Below, piece after piece: positions 25,580 to 36,238 of a DNA stretch of 64,000 bases. The translations under genes were made by a program, and so were the position numbers. Source of the DNA: Theristus sp. LFF4_11 (Eukaryota; Nematoda; Chromadorea; Monhysterida; Xyalidae); assembly GCA_030248135.1 (NCBI GenBank), contig JASANC010003706.1, forward strand, positions 1 to 64,000. The letters are read 5' to 3'. Below the pieces are notes generated by a model. The model searched no databases and was not told the origin of the DNA. It saw nothing but the letters and a program-made list of their open reading frames with translations. Every line of letters begins with the position of its first letter. Within the stretch, counting starts at the first letter, position 1.

Positions 25580-26302
25580 TAGGGTTGTTAAAAAAACAAA
25601 AATCGTCATTTTTGTTTTTTTTTTAAATTTTTTAAAAAAAAAAATTTTAAAAATCAAAGTTGTGCTAAATCAATCAGGGAGTCCGAAGAACCACATATGA
25701 TATGCAAGCGCCTCCCGAATGACTCCCATATGACGGAACTTTGCAGATTTTGTTTTGGTGACCTCAATTACCCCTTTTCCAAACCGTCACCATGCCTCTT
25801 CTTGTGTTTTGACCTCCAAAAGGTCACTAATTGTCCCCAGCTAAACTAATGCTAAAGTGAAGACAAACATACCGCCTTGAAATTCGATCAATTCTTCTGA
25901 TGGTGTTGCGACGACACGACACGAACGAAGCAGCAAGCAACCAGACAACGTAGCGCTTGCAAACGGAGCAGCGAGCACAATCGGACGCTCTGCGAGGCGA
26001 TTCGTCACCTTATCTGCATCGGAAATGGTAGGCCAAGTTTTGGGACGCTCAAAAACTTCATCGCAGATGTTGTCGTAGCCTAAAATCAGTCGGTAAAACG
26101 GCCCAAAATCGACTGCTAAAGGTTTTACGAGGTATAATCAAAGAAAATTTTTGTTGAACTTTCGAAAAATTTTGCCAAAATTGAGGTTTTCAGAGCATAT
26201 TAGAGGAAAATTTTTCGAATTTTTTTTTTTTAAATCGGCATTTTTGTTTTTTTTAATCACTTTTTTTTAAAAAAAAAATTTCATTTTTGTTTAACAACCC
26301 TA
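25580..26302 (+). mobile_element. hAT-type MITE with TAGGGTTGTTAAA ends
   Basis: 723 bp. Ends TAGGGTTGTTAAA and TTTAACAACCCTA are inverted repeats, and the element is flanked by a perfect 8-bp duplication GTGTGTAC (25572-25579 and 26303-26310). Part of its 3' interior (TTTGTTGAACTTTCGAAAAA, GAGGTTTTCAGAGCA) resembles the right side of the TAGGGTTAGGG family, so the two families are related. No transposase. Confidence 0.85.
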
Positions 26303-26582
26303 GTGTGTACCCCCCCCCCCACGTCTTCGGTACTGGGGGGGGTGGACCGTGGACCCCTCTACCCCCGCACTTTCGCTACTGGCCGTGGCCCCTTGTTTTT
26401 TAGGAAACCGAATGGACAGTACAAAATCAACAGCGACGACAGCAACAAGTTTCACGAATGTCAGCGCTGCGTCAATGTGGCCAAGCGGGGAACAAAGGTG
26501 TGCGGCCGATTTCCGGTTTAATTAAGCAACTTTGTGTTCATGTGTTCATGGCATAAAGGGCGCTCTTTACTAATGCGTGGTC

Positions 26583-26693
26583 CAAGACAAAATAAATGGC
26601 CCCAAACAAAATGAATGGCCCCACACAAAATGAATGGCCCTGCACAAAATGAATGGCCCTTCACAAAATGAATGGCCCTACACAAAATAAATC
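26583..26693. repeat. 21-22 bp minisatellite
   Basis: Six units of CACAAAATGAATGGCCC (each with two to five extra bases) in tandem. Adjacent units differ by one or two bases. Confidence 0.8.
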
Positions 26694-26954
26694 AGAGGTT
26701 GCTTGCAATGAGTCGTTGTAGGTTGGGCCACGCAGTAAAGAGCGCCCCATAAGGAACCGTGTCATTTTCGTTATCACTTTCGAGTTGCACGCAAGTTTTA
26801 GCTTTCAGCAGTAGCACGCCGAAGATTCGTTCGATTAAGAAAAAATTCATGAGTTGATATCTTGCCCAAAAATGCGTAAGAAAATCCCACTTTCTGTTAA
26901 TTTTATTGGCTTTCCGCAAAAGTTAAAAAATGACAGAGGCCATGAACACGACAA
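26694..26954. other. Unassigned spacer
   Basis: No gene, RNA or repeat recognised. Confidence 0.3.
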
Positions 26955-28272
26955 ACTACGGGGTATTTATTATCTTTTCATAAGAAGGAGGCCGAGTAAT
27001 GTTGAATGATGTGTGGAAAAGCCGCACAGCTAAAAAAATGTTTCGCGCCTGAACGTAATTCGAATATGAATTAAAATAAATTTATTTAGTGAGAAAAAAA
27101 TTCTAATTGTTTTCTCACTTTCTTGCACAAATCTTCCGTCAGACTAGGGTTAGGGGCTTTGAAAAAAAAAATTTTTTTCGTTTTTTTTTTAAATTTGGAT
27201 TTTTTTTTCAAACTTAAAAAAAAATTTGAAAAATTTTTCTTCTACTTTGCTCTGAAAATTCGATTTATGGCATAATTTTTTGAAAGTTCAAACCAAATTT
27301 TCTTCCCAACTTCTTTGTGTGCTTAGGTACATGTCATTATTTGGTCATTTTGACCGACGTACTCCATGTTTTTCGATTTGGATGACTTCTAGAGTCAATT
27401 TTTAGCGTTGAAATGACTTAACTGAATTGAAATATCGTTTCAGAAATCGTTTTCTTGCAACTTAGAACATGTTTTTTCAGTCGGTAGGCCATGAGATGAA
27501 CATGATATTTTGTTGATTGGCGTATGTTATAGGTCTACAATGGAGTTGTGCGATATATTGTTAAACAATTGGAGCGGAGATGTTGGTTAATACCACATCA
27601 CACGACCGTTTTTCAGATACCCGATAACATGGCCACATGTTAAAACTTGCGTGCTGAGCTAAACTAACGTGTTAAACTTGCGTCTGTCAGTTGCCCGCAA
27701 CGTGATCGCGAAATCATGGTACGTGTTTTCGATACGATGATTTGAAGAGTGGGCTCTCGCCATGTGGCAGACAGCATAGCTGGTTGAACCTGAAAGTAAG
27801 TGTATTGGGGGGGGGGCGACCGGGTCGACAGGGGTTGCCGACTTAGCTACAGCAAACAGGAATTTTTGAACACAGTCAAATTTTGGTAATTTTCTAAAGA
27901 GGAACAACTAAGAACGGTTCAATATTCAAGTACACGTCGAAAATTGTCCTGTTTTACTGTTGAAAATGCAACTTTCCCTCTATGAAATGGACATAATTTC
28001 AATAAAACACGATTTTCGCTCTTATAGTTTTCCGGATCGTTCTGAAAATAGTCTAGATGAACTCAGCTCGACGAGACGCTTCGAACAAACCTAACTTGTA
28101 AAAAAAAAAATTTTTTTTAAATTTTTTTTTTAATTTAAAAAAAAAATCCGGATTTTTTTCCCCCTAACCCTACGTCAGACCCAGAATACGTTAAGTTATG
28201 TTGATTTCAAATTGCCGCGCAGCCATGAAACATTTTCTCTATCTGTGCGTGCAAACGCATATTGGGTCACGT
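26955..28272 (+). repeat. Repeat family H, split by a hAT insertion
   Basis: 26955-27144 and 28173-28272 are the two halves of one repeat that is uninterrupted at 59965-60237. Shared blocks are GTGTGGAAAAGCCGCACAGCT and AATAAATTTATT on the left half, and CCGCGCAGCCATGAAACATT and GTGCGTGCAAACGCA on the right half. Confidence 0.8.
27145..28172 (-). mobile_element. hAT-type MITE with TAGGGTTAGGG ends, copy B
   Basis: 1028 bp in the opposite orientation to copies A and C. Flanked by a perfect CGTCAGAC duplication (27137-27144 and 28173-28180). The uninterrupted homologous site at 59965-60237 has a single CGTCAGA, which directly demonstrates the insertion and the 8-bp duplication. Confidence 0.92.
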
Positions 28273-28321
28273 TTAATAAGAAAGAAAATATATGTTTATC
28301 ATAATGTTTATGTACTGTGCC

Positions 28322-28505
28322 ATAGTTGTTCTAATTCTTAGTATTTTAAGCATAATTCAGCGTTTTAGCTGTCAATTTGTCTGTTTTCAAACTTTTGACC
28401 GCCCCTCCCTATCAAAATGACATGCCTCCCCTCCCCAAATTTTGCACCTATCTATCTGGAAGTTGCTCCAGCTATTTTTATCGACCCCCCCCCCCCTAAT
28501 CCGCC
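28322..28505. repeat. Family E fragment
   Basis: Begins CATAGTTGTTCTAA, then AAGCATAATTCAGCGTTTTAGCT, GACCGCCCCTCCC and ATCTATCT, all family E pieces. Truncated at the C-rich end. Confidence 0.5.
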
Positions 28506-28647
28506 AGCTGTGGAACACCAGATTTTGAGTGTTTTACTTTTCTCAAATTCGCACTGCAGAGTGAGAGCACAGGTGCGATCTGATTGACGTTTCTATCCAT
28601 CCATCCATTTTATTTCGCGAAAAAGCAGGAAACTTCGATAAAACTGT

Positions 28648-31143
28648 ATGAACAACATGAAATCCGGAGACGCAAACGTTTCGTTCAGACGGTGCTGTTT
28701 TGCGGCGTGTGCCGCGCACAGCGTGCTGTTTGCCAGCGAGGAGCAGGCTCGCGAGCACTTGGCCGCCGAGCACATGCCGCAGTACACTCCGTTCGCGTGC
28801 AAGCTCTGTGCCGCCAGCACCGCCACCGAGCGTCTGCTTGCGATGCACGCTCGCTTCAGGCATCGCCACGTTCACCTGCAGCAAATTGTTCGTTCCGCTT
28901 TTGGTTTTTTTTGTTGAGTTCTTTCTTGTGAGTTTTTTTTCTGTTGGAACAAAGTGTTCGTTGCAATGGAAACCAGAAATATTGAAGCGGGGGGCGTGTA
29001 TTCGCACTGAAATGATCGGTGTGCATGGGTTTGTTGGCCCCGTTGCCACGCCCACTAAACCGCGTTCCAGTGCTGCTGCTCCCGGTCTTTGGGAAGCGAT
29101 CAACCAATGGGTCACCTGAATTTCAAGGAGGGATGTTACGGAATTGGGTTATACACAAATCTTTGGAAATTAGAGAAGTTTGGTGCATCCGTTACAAAAC
29201 AACTGAATGCAGTTCGGGAGTGCATTTATTTGCGTTCGCATATTTTTGTGTGTTTATAAACTCGCAATCAACCGATTCCATCACAATATATTCACAAATT
29301 CTTCACGGCGAAAATTCATTGGCTGATGTCAGTCACGGTTCAAAATCAGTTAAAAAGTCGATTCAGGTTGTATTCAACGGTGTCGAAGAGCGTGAGATGG
29401 AGCTGCAGCATCTTTTAGAACGGGTCATTCGAGCCGATCAACAGGCTGCACTTGATGGCAACGCATTAAGTTTGTGTTCGACTGAACGATGCAAGGGACA
29501 GTGCACCTCGCAGCCGTCGCTGTCGCCGGTTGGTTTTTTGTGGGGTGGGGGGGGGGGGCAGCAGGCAGGGTTGGATGCTGTCATTATTGCAATTGTTATA
29601 CTCGGCAGTCGGGCGGGAGGGACGACCAACTGGGATGTTTTCGTGAGTGTTCAACACGGATATCAGTGATACCTGCGTTGAAATGTTACAACTCTGCCTG
29701 ATCTGAGTGAAAGAGTCGTATTTGACAAATTGATTGGTTTTTGTCCTTCTATTGAGCAGGTTAATTGTAATGGCGCAGCGCAACCAATGAATCAGCTTGC
29801 CAGATATCAGACCTTCAAGCACGAAAAATGCACATCTGGGCAAATTTCACTGAAAATTTCAGCCACACTCAATTGATTCATCCGTGAATGAGACCAGCAC
29901 TCCTAGCAGTCGCCCCACCGAAACGCCGGAGCAATCATCAGACTCCGCTTTCTCGTCGCCTCCGTCGATCATTGATCTTGGATCGAAAAATAATAATAAT
30001 GCCAATTTGACAGTCGGTGATTCTAACAATCGTCCGAAATCGACGTTACTATCAGAGAACGCCGTCGACTTTGTCGGGGGTGATGTAATGCCGACTGAAT
30101 TACTCAGTTCAGAAATGTCTGATTGCCCGTGTCACTCCTCCAACTGTGTTGCCGAGCATTCGAATATTGTCGAAAATCAACCCCAAAACCGCAAAATTCG
30201 GGTAAACCAGCTTGTGGAATCGAAGAAACCCGATGCCCGTTCAGCAGAGATTCACGTCGAGCTTGAGTGCTCCGGCGTGCACGAATCAGAATTTTGTGCA
30301 TCGTTTCATATGCCGGTTATCACTGATCAACTGGCCACCATAACGGCTGAGTCGATTGTCATTGAAAATGAGGAAAATCTGACCGAAAAAGCAGGCGCTC
30401 GGGAGGAGGAAGCTGAGATTGAATTGGAAAAGTCACCGGAACGAGAGCCGACGCCCGTTCCACTGATAAATATGGACAATTGCGACGACTACGCCGTTGC
30501 TGAACTGGAACACGACTGTGACTCTACTGCGTTGCAGACAGAAGGTGAAGCACATTTGTGAGTTTTCAAATGAACCGCGCTGGTTGGTTGGTTTGGTGGC
30601 ATTTTGGTCCTGCTGCAACTCCACCCTTTTATTGTTGGGGGGGGGCAGCTGGTCTGGTCTCGTACACGCGTGGCGTGGCTGGTAAGATCAGATCAAGTAA
30701 CTTCCAATCGTGTTGATTGGCGTCTGTTTGTCAGTGTTGTGTTGGCTTGCAATCGTGCAACTGTCCGAGAGCAACCGGTAACATTTTCAGACGACACGTC
30801 GCCGCGTTGCCGACTGTGTGCGGAGGTGTTGCCGAGTGTGAGTGTGTCGTCGCGCACGGCGCACGCGCTGCAGCATCACTCGGCGGCGCAGTCCGTCCGC
30901 TGTCTGTACGACACGGCCAACTGTGACTACTCGTGTGCGATGCAGGAGGACGCCAGCGCCATCCTCATACACGTCTGCATGAAACACGCGCAGAAAGTGG
31001 CGCCCGGTAAACTGCTGGCGCAACGCTATCACGCGTGCGCCGTTGCGCAGCTGCTCGCGCGCTGCTTCGACGACGTCGATCGGCTGGCGGCGTCGAAATT
31101 GTTGAGCAGTGGTTGGTTGTTGACGGTGGTGAATTCGCAGTAG
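28648..31143 (+). CDS. Zinc-finger protein Z1, complete, four exons
   Basis: Exons 28648-28887, 29367-29423, 29863-30544 and 30791-31143, with matching phases (0, 0, 1), give about 443 residues. Exon 1 starts at ATG and carries two C2H2-type fingers: a first with CCFAAC and HLAAEH, and a second with C-x2-C-x12-H-x4-H (CKLC...HARFRH). Exon 2 is a short acidic helix beginning VVFNGVEE that aligns with Z5 exon 2. Exon 3 is a Ser/Asn- and Glu-rich linker. Exon 4 holds a second pair of fingers (CRLC...; CLYDTANC...HVCMKH) and the family's closing box, here LLARCFDDV. No nuclear signal is obvious. Likely a nuclear DNA- or RNA-binding protein; target unknown. A longer exon 2 (to 29469) exists but breaks the phase. 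Confidence 0.72.
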
Positions 31144-31846
31144 CTTAAGATTAAGACTAGTGATTGAAATTACATGAGGTCGCCCTTGTTAATGAAACAC
31201 ACTTGAAACATTTGCAACTTGCCGGAGTTGGGCTGGAGTTGCACTGATCGCATTGGCATGCTTGGTTGAATCGGGCTCCGTGAGTCGGGCGGGGGCCCAC
31301 CGAATTTAGTGCACGGTGTTTGCCGTTTTGGGTCTCGACGCGATCGTTAAGGTCGACCGTATCGTTAAGAATTTAGGTCATGTGTGACTTGTGTTCTGAG
31401 GCTCGTAGCGGAAGAATGCTGAACCACCTACTTCAGTCGACCTGTGTTCATTCGCTAGAGTTCGACGAATAGTTTGTCAAAGGCGTGCAGTATCTTCAAT
31501 TATTTTAAACCAGTGCTGTTGAGGTATTCCAGTTGTGTTACCTTTTTTCAGTGTCCCGCAAACGATCATCAACCAGATCAGATCGTGGCTCTTCAGTCGG
31601 TTCTTCCGTAAAAGTGGGCCAAAATTCGTCACACTCGAAACGTCACACCCAAAAACGAGCACATGCACATGGCAAGTTTTTTTCGTTTCGAATGGTAAAA
31701 AATATAATTTAAAATAACAAAAACAGTCTAGCAACGAAATGAAAAACAAACAAAAAATCACAGGGGTTCTATCTCCGGATACAAGCTTCTCAAGCCTCAT
31801 TAACTTTAACTGTTTTTTTTTCATTGTCTAATGGCGTTTATTCCAG
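31144..31846. other. Spacer with a possible first exon of Z2
   Basis: After a TTTTTCAG at about 31550 one frame reads SRKRSSTRSDRGSSVGSSV, a basic serine-rich peptide like the start of the next Z2 exon. Donor candidates (31645-31680 region) and phases are ambiguous, so it is not joined here. Confidence 0.3.
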
Positions 31847-34800
31847 CGCTCATTTTCGTGGCTCACCATTTTTAGGATCGAGTTCAAGAGAACGTGCCTC
31901 CTTCACGCTTCGTAGCGCTGTCGCACCGGACACGCGCACCGAAACGCTCAAGAAACTCGAACAAGCTCGAAACAAAAAATCAGAGTTGAAAATGAAAAGG
32001 CTGGCCAAAGCGTTGGTTTTGAAGAAGCAGAAAATGAATACTCAGAAAGTGTTCAAGTCAAATCGAAGTGTGAAACTGAGCAACGACCGACCGAAACCAA
32101 GAGCTCGAGTGGAGGTTCCCGAAGCGCCAGACACCCGCCGAGAATCTCAACTGAGACGAAGAAGCTCGTTACAAATCGCCGTTGGTCAACCGAAACTCGA
32201 ATCTCCGACGCCGAAATCGGAACTTTTTGCGCAATCTGAACTTTCAGTCACCCGACAGAGACGCCGCTTTCGACTCGATCACGCATCACGAAGCTCTGCA
32301 ATCGAAGTGGTTTCTGTTGAAACGCTGACTTTGAAAAAGAGAAACCAGCAAAGAGAAACAAAGTCGGATAATGGCTCTGTGGAAACTTCGACCCTGAAAA
32401 CGAGAAAACAATCGAAAGAAAGAAAGTTGAATGACGGGTCCAGTGAAACTGCGACTTTGAAAACAAGAAAACAATCGAAAGAAAGAAAGTTGAACAGTGG
32501 CACTGTTGAAAAACCGACCCTGAAAACAAGAAAACAAACGAAAGATAGAAAATTGAACAGTGGCTCTGTTGACACACCGATTCCGAAAACTAGAAAACAA
32601 CAGAAAGCAGTAAAGTATAATGATAGCTCCGTTGACATATCCGTCCAGAAAACGAGGAAACAACAGATAATTGCCAAAGTGCCAAATGACTCTATTGAAA
32701 CACCGACCCGGAAAACGAGAAGACAGAACACAGCAAAGTTGAATAACAGCAAATCAGATGGTCAAAAAGCGTCTGAAAAACCGCCGATGAAGCAACCGAC
32801 GGCAAACGGTAAATTAAAAATCTCAAAGACAGAGAGATCGAAGAAATTGAAGCCGGAAAACACGAAATGGCTGAGTCGCTGTGCACTGTGTCCGACCGCA
32901 ACAAGACTGTTCAATTTCACGCACGCCAGCTGGGTGGAGCAGCACGTGCTGCACCGGCACATGCACGGCCGGCACGTGTTCCTGTGTCCTGCCGGCGACT
33001 GCATCTATGGCGCGTCGACGTATCTCAATGTGGTTCGTTGCTTTCAGAATAGAGTTTCGAGTGGCGGCTTTGACGCGTTGTCTCCAGTTATAGTACAACT
33101 AGAGATGTCAAGAAAAAAAAAATTTTCTATTTTTTTTTAATTTTTTTTTTAAATTTTTTTTTAATGAAAGTTGTTCAGAATTTTTCAGGGAGTCCGAATA
33201 TCACCATCTGAGGAGCCACCGACTTACCATATGACCCCCACTCATATGGGAGGAGGGTGAAAATTTCAGACTTGGTTTCTGCGTAGGGTTAGGGAAAAAA
33301 AAATCCGGATTTTTTTTTTAAATTAAAAAAAAATTTTTTTTTTTTAAAAAAAATTTTTTTTTACAAGTTAGGTTCGTTCGAAGCGTCTCGTCGAGCTGAG
33401 TTCATCTAGACTATTTTCAGAACGATCCGAGAAACTATAAGAGCGAAAATCGTGTTTTATTGAAATTATGTCCATTTCATAGAGGGAAAGTTGCATTTTC
33501 AACAGTAAAACAGGGCAATTTTTCACGTGTACTTGAATATTGAACCGTTCTTAGTGGTTCCTCTTTAGAAAATTACCAAAATTTGACTGTGTTCAAAAAT
33601 TCCTGTTTGCTGTAGCTAGTCGGCAACCCCTGTCGACCCGGTCGCCCCCCCCCAAGACACTTACTTTCAGGTTCAACCAGCTATGCTATCTGCCACATGG
33701 CGAGAGCCCACTCTTCAAATCATCGTGTCGAAAACACGTACCATGATTTCGCGATCACGTTGCGGGCAACTGACAGACGCAAGTTTAACACGTTAGTTTA
33801 GCTCAGCACGCAAGTTTTAACATGTGGCCATGTTATCGGGTATCTGAAAAACGGTCGTGTGATGTGGTATTAACCAACATCTCCGCTCAAATTGTTTAAC
33901 AATATATCGCACAACTCCATTGTAGACCTATAACATACGCCAATCAACAAAATATCATGTTCATCTCATGGCCTACCGACTGAAAAAACATGTTCTAAGT
34001 TGCAAGAAAACGATTTCTGAAACGATATTTCAATTCAGTTAAGTCATTTCAACGCTAAAAATTGACTCTAGAAGTCATCCAAATCGAAAAACATGGAGTA
34101 CGTCGGTCAAAATGACCAAATAATGACATTTACCTAAGCACACAAAGAAGTTGGGAAGAAAATTTGGTTTGAACTTTCAAAAAATTATGCCATAAATCGA
34201 ATTTTCAGAGCAAAGTAGAAGAAAAAATTTTCAAATTTTTTTTTTAAGTTTGAAAAAAAAAATCCAAATTTTTTTTTTTAAAAAAAAAACGAAAAAAAAA
34301 TAAAAAAAAAATTTTTTTTTTTCAAAGCCCCTAACCCTATTTCTGCGACCCCATTTTCCCACCGACGACATCACGTCTCGTGTTTTGCCTCTCAATTCAC
34401 CTCAAATAACACGGAAACAAGTTCAACAACAAACCGGTGTGATCATGACGACACGAGGCGAAACAGCAACGAGCAACCAAAATGTTGTCAGTGGAGTGGT
34501 CAGTTTCATAAAAGTGAATAGTGAGTGAACAGTTGAATAGTTTCATGCCACGGTGTTCAGAAAGTAACGCATTGAGAAATCTTGATCAAAAAATGAACGG
34601 TGAAGTGTATCTGGCCACAGAATCAGTCTTTCGAAGAAAAAAGCAAAAAATTTGGCATTCATGGAGAAAAGCGGGGTTTTGAAATTCTTTTTTTGCAGCC
34701 CTGTAAAAAAGGCTTGCGAAGCTTTAGACACCGCTCAAATGCTTTGCAGCTCACCTAAGGCTGCGCAAGCCTTCATCGGCACAAAAACAATGTTTCAGCA

Positions 34801-35844
34801 ACCTGTACGACAGCGAAAACACCATGCAAAAACAGCGAAACTCAAACCCGCGCCATTCTTCATGCCAAAAAACCTCAAGCAAAAGCAAAAAGAGCAAAAA
34901 AAGCAAAAAACCCAGACCTGCGGACCTCTGCGGTTGTCCTGCTCCTCCACCCTTTCGAAGTACCGCCAAATGGCGCCTTTCTTAGCACCTGCGTTCCGAT
35001 GGTTGTTGTTGGTGCCCGGTTTTAGGGAGGGGGTGGCACGGTGCCCCCCACCCCCCCCCCACCCTACGGTCTCTGGTGCTCTGGGGGGGTACCGTGTACC
35101 CCGGCCCCACCCCACCCCTCGCCTACGCACTGTCCCCCGCTCCCATATGCCAAAAATAAGGGAAACAAAACCGAAAACTAACACGCATTTTTGATATTAT
35201 TTTTGAAAAACCTGAAAAAATTTGAAAAAAAAAACAAAAAAAAATTTGATAAATAAAAAAAAATGAAAAAAATGCTCTTTTTTTTACTTTAAAAAAAATA
35301 AAAAAAAAAATTTTTTTGAAGCTTACATCTCTAAGTACAACCCCCAGGCACTAGAAAACTGTGAATCGTTCATGGCGTAAAATACTTGGTGATTTTTTTA
35401 GTTGCATAAAGTTTTTTAGCACGGCGTGTCAAGCAAGCAATAGATTCGATTGAGTCAGAAGAAATTTTATAAAGTCGATTACTTGCCCACAAACGCATCC
35501 CCACTGATTGCTGCATTTTTGGGTTTTCACAAAACTTTAAAACTGATTGCGTTTGATATATTGACAAATGACTGACGCACTTCGAATGCCAGTCTTAATT
35601 TTTTGTGTCACAGAATCAAACGCCGCTGTTGATGTGTTTGTTTGATCGGCTTGCCCGTTGCTATTATGTTTCAGTGACACTTTGAATGAGTTTTCTGCTG
35701 ACATCGCTGTTGTTGCAGGCTCAGCACATTCGCCAGCATCATTCGGACGTGAAGCATCTTCGGTTGCTGCCGTTGGACCAACGGCCTGTGTTGAGGTCAT
35801 ACATTGACACGATGGTCGATCGATGTATGGGACGCAAGTGTTAG
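31847..35844 (+). CDS. Zinc-finger protein Z2 with a basic 20-residue repeat region (5' end uncertain)
   Basis: Two supported exons: 31847 (or 31876, both have good acceptors) to 33029, and 35719-35844. The large exon has a basic N-terminal part, then about seven tandem 20-21 residue repeats like VETSTLKTRKQSKERKLN (32311-32745), then fingers CALC...HVLHRH and CPAGDCIYGASTYLN. The second exon completes the second finger (QHIRQHH) and ends with the family box VDRCMGRKC and a stop. The intron between them holds a 2.2-kb hAT-like insertion. The extreme Lys/Arg content suggests nucleic-acid or chromatin binding. The start codon was not found. Confidence 0.65.
32311..32745 (+). repeat. 60-63 bp tandem repeat coding for basic 20-mers in Z2
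   Basis: About seven units; each encodes VE-x-x-TLKTRKQ-x-K-x-RKLN with substitutions. DNA identity between the central units (32374, 32437, 32500) is high, indicating recent in-frame expansion. Confidence 0.8.
33100..35333. mobile_element. hAT-like composite element in the Z2 intron
   Basis: Ends TAGAGATGT and ACATCTCTA form inverted repeats, flanked by a perfect 8-bp duplication AGTACAAC (33092-33099 and 35334-35341). It contains the complete 1056-bp hAT-type MITE copy C (33284-34339), a GC-rich block (35020-35150) and A/T-rich subterminal tracts. A frame at 34652-34930 shows no transposase motif. Left part (CAGGGAGTCCGAA, ACCATATGACCCC) resembles the 25580 MITE. Confidence 0.8.
33284..34339 (+). 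mobile_element. hAT-type MITE with TAGGGTTAGGG ends, copy C
   Basis: 1056 bp, flanked by a perfect TTTCTGCG duplication (33276-33283 and 34340-34347). Near-identical to copies A and B. Its insertion splits another hAT-like element. Confidence 0.9.
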
Positions 35845-36238
35845 GGAAATTTGCAAATTTTTTTTGTTTTCAACTTGGTTTTTGTGGGAATTGAGCAAGT
35901 TGGGGAATTAGTTGGTGACATTTTTACCGAGTTTGAAGTGCGAAGATGAGTGTTTTACTAAAGGCCCATTCATGCTGACGCGAGCTAACATGAACGTGCG
36001 TATGAATGTGCGTATGTTCCAAAACTGAAGCGCGCTGTTTTTTGCTTCGTGAATATGTAGCGAAGCTTCAACCTCCATGAATGGCGCTTAACGTTTGAAG
36101 TTTCAAATCATGTAACGTTCATAACGTCTGTAATGTATGTCAGTACGCAACCCGTTCCATAAAAACTAAGAGCTACCTGATATCACCATGAAAACCAACA
36201 TTTCAAAACGTTTTTTAACAGTAACAATTCTGTTTCAG
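35845..36238. other. Spacer between Z2 and Z3
   Basis: No exon that I can defend. The missing first exon and promoter of Z3 should lie here. Confidence 0.3.

Noticed and set aside
28543..29115. 190-codon minus-strand frame overlapping Z1 exon 1
   Set aside because: It overlaps a well-supported finger exon in antisense and has no recognisable motif.
32248..32752. Minus-strand frames rich in Phe and Ser opposite Z2
   Set aside because: Antisense reflections of the Lys/Arg-rich repeat coding region.
24051..34339. Interstitial telomere repeats (TAGGGTTAGGG)
   Set aside because: They occur only once per element end, as inverted pairs, with 8-bp duplications outside. They are transposon termini, not telomere tracts.
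34652..35194. 180-codon frame inside the hAT-like composite
   Set aside because: Ends in translated GC-rich repeat; the Lys/Gln run is low complexity and no transposase motif is present.
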